In this document: positions 27,848 through 36,960 of the stretch, piece after piece
Numbering within the stretch: position 1 is the stretch's first letter
How the letters are laid out: each line of letters starts with the position of its first letter
NCBI GenBank assembly: GCA_022041995.1
Contig: CP074384.1
Coordinates: 62,001-126,000, forward strand
Direction: 5' to 3'
Length of the DNA stretch: 64,000 nt
Source: Cupriavidus necator
Lineage (GTDB): Bacteria; Pseudomonadota; Gammaproteobacteria; Burkholderiales; Burkholderiaceae
Position numbers and translations under genes: made by a program
Notes under the pieces: generated by a model
What the model was told of the DNA's origin: nothing
What the model saw: only the letters and a program-made list of their open reading frames with translations
Databases searched by the model: none

Positions 27848-30800
27848 ATGAGAATTGGCAGCCCGGCGAGTCCGGACGCTGGTGGCGATCAGAAGATTGA
27901 CGAGGCTGCACCCGGACAGTCCCCGACTTCGCGGCCCGAACCTGCGTCCCGGAGGACAGACACGGTCCTTGACACGTTGCCGCGGCGGGAAGACCTGGCA
28001 GCGCGTCGCCAGCAGCGCAGGATGCAGCCTTATTCCGGACCTCAATGGCAAAGGGCATTCGCTTCACGGCCACAGGGGGACGAGGATACTGCCGGACATC
28101 CGTTGCGCGCTTTGCCGAGTAGCGGGAGGCCTGTGTCAGACCGAGCAGCGGACGATGCACCCCGCAGGGCCCAGTCGTCGTGGCCGCCCAGCACGCGCAA
28201 CCTGCCGGACCAGCAGCTGCGGTCAACCCTTGCTGCAAGCGGGATGGAGAGGTATCAGATCGCCGCGGCGGCGCCATCGCGCAAGCGACCGGCCCGCGAT
28301 GCGATTGAAGCGCTGGATGAAAGGCACCACTCGAGGATGCGCATCGAGCCGAGCGAACCACAGCGCCGCAGCCGGAATCTGGGGAGAGTCCTGACGTATC
28401 CTGAACACGAGTTCGGCCGGCAGCTCAGGAACCAACGGTATGCGCAGCAGCAAGTGCTTTCCGGCAACGCGAAGGATGCCGATTTCCCTGAACTTGCCAT
28501 CCGGATGGCAAGGGAGAACGTGCTGGCACAGCGCAACGGCTACGGGCAGGCACTGGTCTTTCTGCGCCCAGACTATGCCGGCGACAACCTGCACTTCCTG
28601 GACTTGTATTTGCAGAAACTGCAGGTCAGGAACAAGGTCAGGAACATACCGCCTGCGGGGGCCAACGACGTTCGCGAGGCGGTTGAACTGGCGGCGCACT
28701 ATCTTGTGGACACCGACTGGTGCCGGGGCGCGCCGGCTGCAAGCTACGTGCATTTCGCCAACAAGCTTAGCAAGCATGCCGACAGCGAGATCTGCCGGCT
28801 AGCGCTGCGAAGCATCGCGACCGAACTGCTGAGGCCGGGCGCGCTGCACAGGCTGAACGGACGGCAAGCCGCCATGCTGTGCAATGCGCTGTCCAAGGCG
28901 CCGGAGCGCCCGGCGTGCTGCGATGCGGTGTCCGGTCTTGTCAGGCATCTTCGATTGCGTGGTCTGATCCCGACGCTGAACGCACAGGATATGTCAAATC
29001 TGCTCAATGCCCTGAGCAAGTGGTCGGACGATGGCAGGGTCGGGGAGAACGCACTGGAGCTGGCCAGGCACGTTGCGGCAGACGCGCCGCTGCGCGAGTC
29101 GATGAATGCGCAGGCGGTGGCCAACGCGCTCAACGCTCTCTCGAAGTGGCCTGACGAAGCCGATGCGCGTCAGGCGGCGCTGCGGCTGGCCGAACGCGTG
29201 ACATCGGACGCAAAGCTGCGCCAGCGGATGGACGGGCAGCATGTTGCCAACGCGCTCAATGCATTCTCAAAGTGGCCGGCGTCGCATCGGGCCAGCGAGG
29301 CGGTACGGTGCCTGGCCCGGCGCCTCACATCGGAACCCCAGCTGTGCCAGTCGATGGAGGCGCGGGCCGTGGCCAACGCGCTCAATGCGCTCTCGAAGTG
29401 GCCGGACCAGGCCAAGGCCCGCGACGCCGCGCTGCGGCTGGCCGAGCGCGTTAGCTCGGAACCCAAGCTGTGCCAGTCGATGGAGGCGAAACATGTGTCC
29501 AATGCCCTGAACGCGCTCTCGAAGTGGCCGGACAAGGAAGAGGCTCGTAAGGCGGCGCTGCGGCTGGCCGAGCGCGTTAGCTCGGAACCCCAGCTGTGCC
29601 AGTCGATGGAGGCGCAGGCAGTGGCCAACGCGCTCAATGCGCTCTCGAAGTGGTCGGACCAGGAAGAGGCTCGTAAGGCGGCGCTGCGGCTGGCCGAGCG
29701 CGTTAGCTCGGAACCCCAGCTGTGCCAGTCGATGGAGGCGAAACATGTGTCCAATGCCCTGAACGCGCTCTCGAAGTGGCCGGACCAGGCCAAGGCCCGC
29801 GACGCCGCGCTGCGGCTGGCCGAGCGCGTTAGCTCGGAACCCCAGCTGTGCCAGTCGATGGAGGCGCAGGCAGTGGCCAACGCCCTGAACGCGTTTTCGA
29901 AGTGGCCGGACGCGGACGAGGCCAGCGCCGCGGCGCTGGCGCTTGCCGATCGTCTGACCTCGGAGGCTGAGGGCGATGCGCGGCTGCGCCAGTCGATGGA
30001 GGCGCGGGAGGTGACCAACGCGCTCAATGCGCTTTCGAAGTGGCCGGACCAGGAAGAGGCTCGTAAGGCGGCGCTGCGGCTGGCCGAGCGCGTTAGCTCG
30101 GAACCCCAGCTGTGCCAGTCGATGGAGGCGCGGGCCGTGGCCAACGCGCTCAATGCGCTCTCGAAGTGGCCGGACCAGGCCAAGGCCCGCGACGCCGCGC
30201 TGCGGCTGGCCGAGCGCGTTAGCTCGGAACCCAAGCTGTGCCAGTCGATGGAGGCGAAACATGTGTCCAATGCCCTGAACGCGCTCTCGAAGTGGCCGGA
30301 CAAGGAAGAGGCTCGTAAGGCGGCGCTGCGGCTGGCCGAGCGCGTTAGCTCGGAACCCCAGCTGTGCCAGTCGATGGAGGCGAAACATGTGTCCAATGCC
30401 CTGAACGCGCTCTCGAAGTGGTCGGACAAGGAAGAGGCTCGTAAGGCGGCGCTGCGGCTGGCCGAGCGCGTTAGCTCGGAACCCCAGCTGTGCCAGTCGA
30501 TGGAGGCGCAGGCAGTGGCCAACGCCCTGAACGCGCTCTCGAAGTGGCCGGACCAGGCCAAGGCCCGCGACGCCGCGCTGCGGCTGGCCGAGCGCGTTAG
30601 CTCGGAACCCAAGCTGTGCCAGTCGATGAAGATGCAACATGTGGCCAACGCCCTGAACGCGCTTTCGAAGTGGCCGGGCGAGGTCGAGGCCCGCGACGCG
30701 GCGCTGCGGCTGGCCGGTCGCCTCGCATCGGACCCGCGGCTGCGCCAGTCGATGGAGGCGCTGGCCGTGGCCAATGCCCTGAACGCGTTTTCGAAGTGGC

Positions 30801-31741
30801 CGGACGCGGACGAGGCCAGCGCCGCGGCGCTGGCGCTTGCCGATCGTCTGACCTCGGAGGCTGAGGGCAATGCGCGGCTGCGCCAGTCGATGGATGCGCG
30901 GGAGGTGGCCACCGCGCTCAATGCGCTTTCGAAGTGGCCGGACAAGGAAGAGGCTCGTAAGGCGGCGCTGCGGCTGGCCGAGCGCGTTAGCTCGGAACCC
31001 CAGCTGTGCCAGTCGATGGAGGCGAAACATGTGTCCAACGCCCTGAACGCGCTTTCGAAGTGGCCGGACGCGGACGAGGCAAGCGCCGCGGCGCTGGCGC
31101 TTGCCGATCGTCTGACCTCGGAGGCTGAGGGCGATGCGCGGCTGCGCCAGTCGATGGACGCGCAGGAGGTGGCCAGCACCCTCCACGCACTGTCCCGATG
31201 GCCGCAAGAAAGCGGCCTGCATGAAGCGGCGTGGTGTCTGGCGGCACGCCTGGGCTGGGCTCCGCTCGAGTGGAGCGCGTTCGAATTCAGCCAGACCGGC
31301 CAGATTGCCAACGCGCTGGCGCGGCTCGGCCGGGACGAAGACGGGGACGCCATTCTCGCACGCGATGTACTGACGGGGGTAGCGGTGCACCTGGAGTTGT
31401 ATCCGGAACGCTTCGACAGCGCCGAGGGCCGCCATGTGGGTATGCTGCTCAAGGCTTTCGCCCAGCTGCGGATGCACGACGCGCTGCGGCTGCTCGCAAC
31501 GCCGGCGCTGGAGCGTGTCATGACGCTGTGTCTCGAAGGACGGCTGCGCGAAGAACCGCTGGAAAGTGTAGGCACCCTGTGCATGGGGCTGCTGCCGCTG
31601 GCGCGCAGCCCGCAGTTGCCGCGCCACCGGGTGCGCGCCCTGCAGACGTTCGACGCGCTGAAGCCAGTCGTAGAACACAAGATCGACGCGTATCTGCGCC
31701 AAGCCCGGGGGGGGCAGGCACCCGTGCCGGGCTGCGCCTGA
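27848..31741 (+). CDS. XopAD/RipS-like SKWP-repeat type III effector, N-terminal part
   Basis: 1297 aa. ATG 27848 is preceded by GGAGAAGGGG. Residues 1-375 are a polar, Ser/Pro/Arg-rich N-terminus of the kind that carries type III secretion signals, followed by helical sequence. About residues 379-1120 hold 17 tandem repeats, mostly 42 aa, each with NALNALSKWPD; three spread repeats are 46 aa with SEAEGDARLRQ. This is the SKWP repeat known from Ralstonia RipS (SKWP) and Xanthomonas XopAD effectors, predicted to be HEAT/ARM-like helical pairs. The frame ends just after a run of eight G (31707-31714); one added G joins it to the next frame. Total rejoined length, about 2,870 codons, fits my memory of XopAD (about 2,880 aa). 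Confidence 0.9.
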   Translation: MRIGSPASPDAGGDQKIDEAAPGQSPTSRPEPASRRTDTVLDTLPRREDLAARRQQRRMQPYSGPQWQRAFASRPQGDEDTAGHPLRALPSSGRPVSDRAADDAPRRAQSSWPPSTRNLPDQQLRSTLAASGMERYQIAAAAPSRKRPARDAIEALDERHHSRMRIEPSEPQRRSRNLGRVLTYPEHEFGRQLRNQRYAQQQVLSGNAKDADFPELAIRMARENVLAQRNGYGQALVFLRPDYAGDNLHFLDLYLQKLQVRNKVRNIPPAGANDVREAVELAAHYLVDTDWCRGAPAASYVHFANKLSKHADSEICRLALRSIATELLRPGALHRLNGRQAAMLCNALSKAPERPACCDAVSGLVRHLRLRGLIPTLNAQDMSNLLNALSKWSDDGRVGENALELARHVAADAPLRESMNAQAVANALNALSKWPDEADARQAALRLAERVTSDAKLRQRMDGQHVANALNAFSKWPASHRASEAVRCLARRLTSEPQLCQSMEARAVANALNALSKWPDQAKARDAALRLAERVSSEPKLCQSMEAKHVSNALNALSKWPDKEEARKAALRLAERVSSEPQLCQSMEAQAVANALNALSKWSDQEEARKAALRLAERVSSEPQLCQSMEAKHVSNALNALSKWPDQAKARDAALRLAERVSSEPQLCQSMEAQAVANALNAFSKWPDADEASAAALALADRLTSEAEGDARLRQSMEAREVTNALNALSKWPDQEEARKAALRLAERVSSEPQLCQSMEARAVANALNALSKWPDQAKARDAALRLAERVSSEPKLCQSMEAKHVSNALNALSKWPDKEEARKAALRLAERVSSEPQLCQSMEAKHVSNALNALSKWSDKEEARKAALRLAERVSSEPQLCQSMEAQAVANALNALSKWPDQAKARDAALRLAERVSSEPKLCQSMKMQHVANALNALSKWPGEVEARDAALRLAGRLASDPRLRQSMEALAVANALNAFSKWPDADEASAAALALADRLTSEAEGNARLRQSMDAREVATALNALSKWPDKEEARKAALRLAERVSSEPQLCQSMEAKHVSNALNALSKWPDADEASAAALALADRLTSEAEGDARLRQSMDAQEVASTLHALSRWPQESGLHEAAWCLAARLGWAPLEWSAFEFSQTGQIANALARLGRDEDGDAILARDVLTGVAVHLELYPERFDSAEGRHVGMLLKAFAQLRMHDALRLLATPALERVMTLCLEGRLREEPLESVGTLCMGLLPLARSPQLPRHRVRALQTFDALKPVVEHKIDAYLRQARGGQAPVPGCA

Positions 31742-34700
31742 AGGACGGCGACGAAGCATGCGGCACGCGCTGTCCGGCCCTGTCACTGTATCAGGTGCTC
31801 AAGGCATACAGCGTGGTGGCCCACCAGTGGAAGCCGCGCTACATCAGCGGCGAACGCGAGTCGGTGAAGACGCACCAGGAGACTCTGAAGCAGTGGGTGC
31901 GACAGACGCTGGACAGGACGCGCCCGCTCATCGAGACGGATCTGCAGGAAAAGAGCTGGAACTTGATTGCGCAGATCGAGGCGGATGATGCGATCCTGGA
32001 CGCGCTGGATCTGCGGCTGGCCAGCGCGGCGCATCTGGAGGCCCTCACGACGCGTTACCCTCCTCGCCGGTTCGATCTGGCAGCGCGCCACGAGAGCCTG
32101 CGCACAGTGGTGGGAAACGTCGTACCACCCGAACCGAGTGGGGGCGACACCACGCATGTCACGGTCGACTTGCGGGGACGGGAGCTGGAGCCCGCCGCGT
32201 CGTCCGACGGGGCGGAGCCTGCGTATTCGTTTTATTCACGCCTGACCGGTCAGCCGCTGGTCGAGGTGCGGCTGCCTGGGGAGTTAAGCGCCTTCATGCT
32301 CGCGCGCACGTTCCAGTACAAAGACGAGCCTTGGCGCTTCGACATGTTTGGCGGCAGCCGCCTGACACGGGGGCGGCGGAAGTCAGCCCGGGACATCGCC
32401 GCCGGCCGCAGCGCGTCTGCTTCGGTGCTGCCGGCAGTGCGGTATGCCGACAGTGCCCCAGGCAGCGCCTTCATGGAACTGGCGCAGAAGCTGGCGCCGC
32501 AGCGCGAGGACTGGTCGCGCATGCAACGCGCGCTCATGGAGATGGTGCCACCTGACCATGTGGTGGAGGGCACGTTGCGGCTGGGCTGGTTTGAGGACGT
32601 GGCCGGGCCGCAGCACCCCTTCAGGCTTCAAGGGCCACACCACGAGCGCATCGCGCTCTGTCCAAATGACGGCTGCGGGTTTCTGAGATGGGACGTGGCG
32701 ATGCGCATTCCGGTGGTGCGCGAACATATCGAGGCATGGGAGGCAGTCAGGGAGGCACGGGGCGACGAGGCACAGCAAAAGCTGGTGGATGGGCAGCAGC
32801 CGGGATTTAACACGCTGCCACCGCAGGCCCTGATGCATTTCCCGCGGGATGAGGCGGCGCTTGACGAAGCGCGCGAGGTGATGCAGCGCAGGCTGAACGG
32901 GGTGGACCGGCACGCATCGCAGGCGGTGGACTGCCTGACGCTGTACCAACTGGCCGTCAGCGGCGGCTACCAGGGGCGGCGCATCCGCGCGGTCCCCTCG
33001 GCTGACGACAGGCTGTATCTGCCGACGATTCCGCTGCCGGGCTTTGCGCAGTTGCAGGGCGATGTGCTGGTGGGCAAACCGCCGTACGATAAGGAGAACC
33101 TGTTGCCCATTGCGGCCGCGCAGGTCGTTACGCCCGATCAGGAGGACGTGACGGCCCAGTTTCTGGACCAGTGCTTCGCCATCCAGTACAGCTATACGGG
33201 ATTCGATGAGGATTCGGGCACTGGCGCCGACATGTTGCACAGCAAGGGCATGCTGATCATCCCGCCGCCGGGCTACTGGTCGCCGGATCCGGACCACCAG
33301 GGGCTGCACCTGGCCTGTTCGCGGGAGGACCTGAAGACGCTGTCGCGCTGGAAGAGCCGGCGCGAGCGCGACACGCTGCCGCAGCAGATGTTCAGCACGG
33401 GCAGCCTGCGAGTCAAGGACGTGCTGCTGCCTGGGCGGCTTGGGGCAATCCCGATTGCGGAGCTGCGCAAGCGGAGCATGGACACGGACGGGGACGATGC
33501 GTTCGTCTATGCGGGCTATCCGGCTCTCGTGGGCCACATCGGTCGCGTCATGCAGTCGCGCCAGGCGCGACGGGGCGAGGAGCGCTCGTTCAAGCCGCCC
33601 AAGACTGCGCATCCGGCCATCGATGAACGGGGCCGCTACCAGGCGGGACGGGCGCGCGAAATTATGGCCGAGCAGCGGGGGGGCGCGTTGCTGGGTAAAG
33701 CCGCCACGCTCGCCATGCGCTTTCTCGCGCAGCCCGATGAGCTGCGCGAGGCCATGGCGCGAAACATGATGTTCGGCACCTACGACGGCGTGGCGCGTGA
33801 TTTGCGCAACGGACTGCGCAGGCGGCTGCAGGGGGACAAGGATGCACCAGCGCTGCAGCAGTTGCAGGTGCAGGCGCATGAGGCGATTGACCGAGCCCAT
33901 GAGCCGCAAGCGTGCGAGGCGGCGAAACTGCTGTATGAGCTGTGTATGCAGCTGGGCAGGGACAGCGTCCAGGCACCGCAGCTTCCGTCCGCGCTGGCGC
34001 AGGGGTTCCCCGCACTTGCGAGCGCCTATGAGCAGGCAGACGACACGGCCGGGCGTGTGCACGCGGTGCTGGACAACTACCCGGTGTGCCGTCTGTCGCG
34101 TACGGCGTTCCCCGAGGGGCAGCCGGGGCTGGTGCCGGGCGAGCCGGAGCTGTCCATGCGCAACCTGTTTACGATAGCCATAAAGGTGGGCACCGACGCG
34201 CTGAAGTCGGACACGGGCACCGATCTCTTTACAAGCGTGATCGAGAGTTGCGAAATGGCTGAACGCCGGTATCCCGACCGTCTGCGTCGGGTACCGTACA
34301 GCAAGCCGACGTTGGCGGAAATACGGCACGGGCGCTTCGATCCACAGTGGGCAGACGCTGCGCTGCGGCAGATGCCAACGATGGCAGCGGGTGTCATGCA
34401 GGACGCCGTCCGGGCGCTGCAGCAGGCGGAGCTGCTCAGCGTACCGGCTACGCCGGCCGAACGGGCGCAGGAGGTTTCCCGGGAGGCGCTTGAGCAAGAG
34501 GCGCTGGCGCTCAATGAACGGGCCCGTTTGGCCGAGCCGGGGATCACGATGAGGCTGCAGGACATCGTGAACGGGTGCAGTGCCGGACACGCGCGGGCGG
34601 GTCTGGCGGGCGAACAGAAGAACAGGCTGAAGTCGCCGCGCTCGCTGCAGGACAAGCTGGCCCGGCTGATTGGTGGAGTGCCGCCCCGGACCCTGGCCCA

Positions 34701-36093
34701 GGCCAGCGCGCTGGTCAACGATGCGCTGCGCTACAGTGTGGTGCTGCCCGCGGATACGTTTATGGGGGACTATCGCCAGATCATGGCGCAGCTCGCGAAG
34801 GCGCATACTCTGATCCGGCGCACGAATCACTTCCTGCGGGGCCGCAGCCCTTTCCAGGCGGTGAGCGTCACGCTGAAGGAGCCAAACGGCATCGCATGGG
34901 AAATCCAGTTTCATACAGAGCAAACGTTCAGATGCAAGGAGAAGTACCACGACCTGTACAAGCAGGCGCAACGACGTGGATTCGATGGCGCCTCCGGCGA
35001 CGAGATCTGGAAGTTGCTCGGGCCAGCGCGCGAGGCCTTCCGTGCATTACCCGTTCCTGCGGGGGTGGAAGATATCGTGGACTGGGAGCCGGAAACGGTA
35101 TTGAAGGTGCAGCCGCGGCCCCAGGCGTCAGCCACGCCGCGCGTGCCTGCCCCCCTTGCGCAACTGGCCCAGCAGATCAGAAGCCAGGCTGAACGTCTCG
35201 AGGGTGCGGTCTGGCCTGTGCTGCAGCAGGCGCTGGAGCACCACGGCGCGAAGTTGCGCGCGGACATGGACGGTGGCGGCTGGCGCAGGTTTATCTTTAA
35301 GAAGAAGAAAAGCATTGAAGAGAAGCTTGCCCGGATACAGCGCGAGCAGGGCCTGCAAACACCGCAGGAGGCCGCCAGGCGGGTACGCGATGGTCTGCGC
35401 TATGAGGTGATCCTCGGTGCAGAGAGATTTGCCATGGACGCCCGGAGGATCCTGACCAGTCTGCAAAGGGCCGGCATGACGGTCATGCGCGTGAACAACA
35501 GCTTTACCCGGGAGGGCACCGGCTATGCTGGCCTGAATGTGAACGTGCGCACCCGCGTTGAGGGCGAAGACGCCGACTGGGAAATCCAGTTCCACACCCG
35601 TGATAGCCTGAAGGCCAAGGAGAAGAGTCACCGGACCTACGAAAGGCTGCGCCAACTGTCGCCTGATGCGGTGCCGCGCGGGACGCTGGAGCAGGACCTG
35701 CGCGACGCGGCAGCCCGCGTGGCGCCCCCGCAGGGCATCGAGATGATCCTGTCCTTCGATCTCTATGCGGAACCATCCATTGCCGACGAGAGGCCTGGCG
35801 GCCCGATGAACCAGCCGTATCGCGGCGCAGCCGCGGATCAAGCACGCAGCTCCGACCTGGACACCGGGCAACCCTACGGGCCGCACGGTGCCACGCGGAG
35901 CGCGCCTGCCGTGACACACCCGGCCCCCGATCCTGGCCATGCTGTTCGCAGCAACTGGGCCCCCCTCCCCCCGCGCGCACCGGACGTGCTGAGCGGCCTG
36001 CACGACCCCCCCTGGCGGGTGCCTCGCCGGCTCAGGTGCCCGTTCCCCATCCTTGGGCGAATTCAATTCGGGGCCCCTGCTCATCAGTCTTGA
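31720..36093 (+). CDS. XopAD/RipS-like effector, C-terminal part with two RelA/SpoT-like domains
   Basis: This frame continues the SKWP protein after the eight-G run (…LRLKDGDEACGTRC). The middle (to about 34600) is large and unassigned but contains ordered stretches such as GYWSPDPDHQGLHLACSRED. Two related C-terminal domains follow. Domain 1 (34640-35100) has LRYSVVL and WEIQFHTEQTFRCKEKYHD. Domain 2 (35310-35770) has LRYEVIL, GYAGLNVNVRT and WEIQFHTRDSLKAKEKSH. The pattern GYxxLxVxV…EIQxxT…KExxH resembles the RelA/SpoT nucleotidyltransferase fold. Domain 1 lacks the clear GY motif and may be inactive. The frame ends after a seven-C run (36006-36012); removing one C fuses it to the 36053 frame. 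No separate start codon with a ribosome site is seen. Confidence 0.82.
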   Translation, partial: TRAGLRLKDGDEACGTRCPALSLYQVLKAYSVVAHQWKPRYISGERESVKTHQETLKQWVRQTLDRTRPLIETDLQEKSWNLIAQIEADDAILDALDLRLASAAHLEALTTRYPPRRFDLAARHESLRTVVGNVVPPEPSGGDTTHVTVDLRGRELEPAASSDGAEPAYSFYSRLTGQPLVEVRLPGELSAFMLARTFQYKDEPWRFDMFGGSRLTRGRRKSARDIAAGRSASASVLPAVRYADSAPGSAFMELAQKLAPQREDWSRMQRALMEMVPPDHVVEGTLRLGWFEDVAGPQHPFRLQGPHHERIALCPNDGCGFLRWDVAMRIPVVREHIEAWEAVREARGDEAQQKLVDGQQPGFNTLPPQALMHFPRDEAALDEAREVMQRRLNGVDRHASQAVDCLTLYQLAVSGGYQGRRIRAVPSADDRLYLPTIPLPGFAQLQGDVLVGKPPYDKENLLPIAAAQVVTPDQEDVTAQFLDQCFAIQYSYTGFDEDSGTGADMLHSKGMLIIPPPGYWSPDPDHQGLHLACSREDLKTLSRWKSRRERDTLPQQMFSTGSLRVKDVLLPGRLGAIPIAELRKRSMDTDGDDAFVYAGYPALVGHIGRVMQSRQARRGEERSFKPPKTAHPAIDERGRYQAGRAREIMAEQRGGALLGKAATLAMRFLAQPDELREAMARNMMFGTYDGVARDLRNGLRRRLQGDKDAPALQQLQVQAHEAIDRAHEPQACEAAKLLYELCMQLGRDSVQAPQLPSALAQGFPALASAYEQADDTAGRVHAVLDNYPVCRLSRTAFPEGQPGLVPGEPELSMRNLFTIAIKVGTDALKSDTGTDLFTSVIESCEMAERRYPDRLRRVPYSKPTLAEIRHGRFDPQWADAALRQMPTMAAGVMQDAVRALQQAELLSVPATPAERAQEVSREALEQEALALNERARLAEPGITMRLQDIVNGCSAGHARAGLAGEQKNRLKSPRSLQDKLARLIGGVPPRTLAQASALVNDALRYSVVLPADTFMGDYRQIMAQLAKAHTLIRRTNHFLRGRSPFQAVSVTLKEPNGIAWEIQFHTEQTFRCKEKYHDLYKQAQRRGFDGASGDEIWKLLGPAREAFRALPVPAGVEDIVDWEPETVLKVQPRPQASATPRVPAPLAQLAQQIRSQAERLEGAVWPVLQQALEHHGAKLRADMDGGGWRRFIFKKKKSIEEKLARIQREQGLQTPQEAARRVRDGLRYEVILGAERFAMDARRILTSLQRAGMTVMRVNNSFTREGTGYAGLNVNVRTRVEGEDADWEIQFHTRDSLKAKEKSHRTYERLRQLSPDAVPRGTLEQDLRDAAARVAPPQGIEMILSFDLYAEPSIADERPGGPMNQPYRGAAADQARSSDLDTGQPYGPHGATRSAPAVTHPAPDPGHAVRSNWAPLPPRAPDVLSGLHDPPWRVPRRLRCPFPILGRIQFGAPAHQS

Positions 36094-36475
36094 ACAGTTT
36101 CTGGCGCAATCAAACGCTGAGATGGGGATGGCCAGCGGGCTGCAGAATAATTGCCTGCTAGACACAGCTCTTCAGCTCAGCCGCAACATAAGGCGAGAGC
36201 CTGCGATGGCAACGGAGCAGACGAGCGAACTCCAGGCACAGGCGCAGTGGTTGCGGGGCGAGCTATTTCGTAGGGGCCTGGCCGATAGGGATGGCGACAT
36301 CGACATGTACGAGGCCGGGTGGGGGCTCGCGCGCAGCCTTGGCATACGCATCCAGGCCATTGCGGTCAATGCGAGCGGGCAGCTCACAGTGCATCCGGTT
36401 GTTGGTCAGCAAGGCCGGCTTGTGCATATCCTTCATACACCCGGCCACTTTCAGCCATTGTGGCCGCGCCGCTAG
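36053..36475 (+). CDS. OTU/papain-like C-terminal domain of the XopAD/RipS-like effector
   Basis: 140 aa as an isolated frame. Dropping one C at 36006-36012 makes it continuous with the preceding frame (reading …GARSPSLGEFNSGPLL…). It contains NNCLLDTALQL and, near the end, ILHTPGHFQPLWPRR. A Cys at the start of a helix and a late GHF(Q)PL His resemble OTU-type deubiquitinase cores (DxNCLF … HYxPL), though the Asp before Cys is Asn and the domain is short. Function therefore is an inference: a cysteine protease domain acting on a host ubiquitin-like target. It is directly followed by a HEPN gene fragment. Confidence 0.6.
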   Translation: MGEFNSGPLLISLEQFLAQSNAEMGMASGLQNNCLLDTALQLSRNIRREPAMATEQTSELQAQAQWLRGELFRRGLADRDGDIDMYEAGWGLARSLGIRIQAIAVNASGQLTVHPVVGQQGRLVHILHTPGHFQPLWPRR

Positions 36476-36563
36476 GTTGCGGCGGCTGAACAAGATTCTT
36501 CGGTCGAAATGCTCCCGTAATCCTTCCAGTTATGATGTTCGCGAATCCTATTCGCTGGCGGAG
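36476..36563 (+). pseudogene. HEPN-domain protein, fragment 1
   Basis: The + frame reading RLRRLNKILRSKCSRNPSSY and then ESYSLAE runs into the IS3 left end. Removing the IS3 copy (36564-39167) continues the frame into fragment 2 as LAELSDAHKDP. The start of the gene is missing: the sequence before it is the end of the effector gene, so a junction lies near 36476. Confidence 0.5.
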
Positions 36564-36651
36564 AGGTGGCGCCGGAAATTCGGACAGTCGGATAAATGGA
36601 AGAGCTGGGGTCTGAGCCGGCCATAATGGCGGGCAGAAAGGACCTCAGAAG

Positions 36652-36960
36652 ATGACGAAACGAAGCAGGCGAACCCACTCGGCGGGGTTGAAGGCGAAGG
36701 TAGCCCTGGCGGCCCTCAAGGGCGAAAAGACGCTGGCGGAGCTGGCCCAGCAGTACGACGTGCACCCCAGCCAGATCACAGCGTGGAAGCAGCAGTTGGT
36801 GGAGCATGCCGCGGGCCTGTTCGGCGGTGGCAAGGAAAGTGGGGGCGAGCCGCCGGTGGATTTGAAGGTGCTGCACGCCAAGATCGGCCAGTTGGCGCTG
36901 GAGAACGATTTTTTGTCCGGCGCGCTCAGCAAGGCCGGCCTGCTGAGCGCAAAGCGATGA
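36652..36960 (+). CDS. IS3-family transposase OrfA
   Basis: 102 aa: MTKRSRRTHSAGLKAKVALA, helix-turn-helix (LAELAQQYDVHPSQITAWKQQ), coiled coil KIGQLALENDFL. Its stop overlaps the OrfB ATG (ATGA, 36957-36960). A T6G stretch (36909-36915, T TTT TTG in the OrfA frame) is a plausible -1 slippage site for an OrfAB fusion, as in other IS3 elements. Confidence 0.92.
   Translation: MTKRSRRTHSAGLKAKVALAALKGEKTLAELAQQYDVHPSQITAWKQQLVEHAAGLFGGGKESGGEPPVDLKVLHAKIGQLALENDFLSGALSKAGLLSAKR

Larger units (their letters stand above)
26847..36475 (+). repeat. Large direct duplication of effector locus (copy 1; copy 2 at 58469-64000+)
   Basis: Offset 31622 bp at the left edge. The duplication includes the ART-like gene, spacer and XopAD-like gene. 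Nucleotide identity is very high outside the SKWP array, where copy 1 has about eight more repeats. The right end of copy 2 is beyond the window. Everything between the copies could be lost by recombination. Confidence 0.92.

Noticed and set aside
27841..27850. Separate hrpII box in front of the XopAD-like gene
   Set aside because: No TTCG-N16-TTCG was found within the 500-bp spacer in either copy.
28980..31220. CRISPR-like array suggested by regular ~126-bp repeats
   Set aside because: The repeats are translated 42-aa units in one frame, with no spacer pattern and no cas genes.
28980..31220. TAL/BAT-like DNA-binding repeats
   Set aside because: Period is 42 aa, not 33-35, and the conserved core is SKWP, so the RipS/XopAD family fits.
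29170..31786. Very long minus-strand open frames (over 830 codons) opposite the SKWP repeats
   Set aside because: They are mirror frames of a GC-rich repeat array. The plus strand carries the known SKWP pattern and a ribosome site.
32383..34971. 862-codon minus-strand frame opposite the effector C-terminal half
   Set aside because: No recognisable motifs, Gln/His/Arg-rich as expected for an antisense of GC-rich coding DNA.
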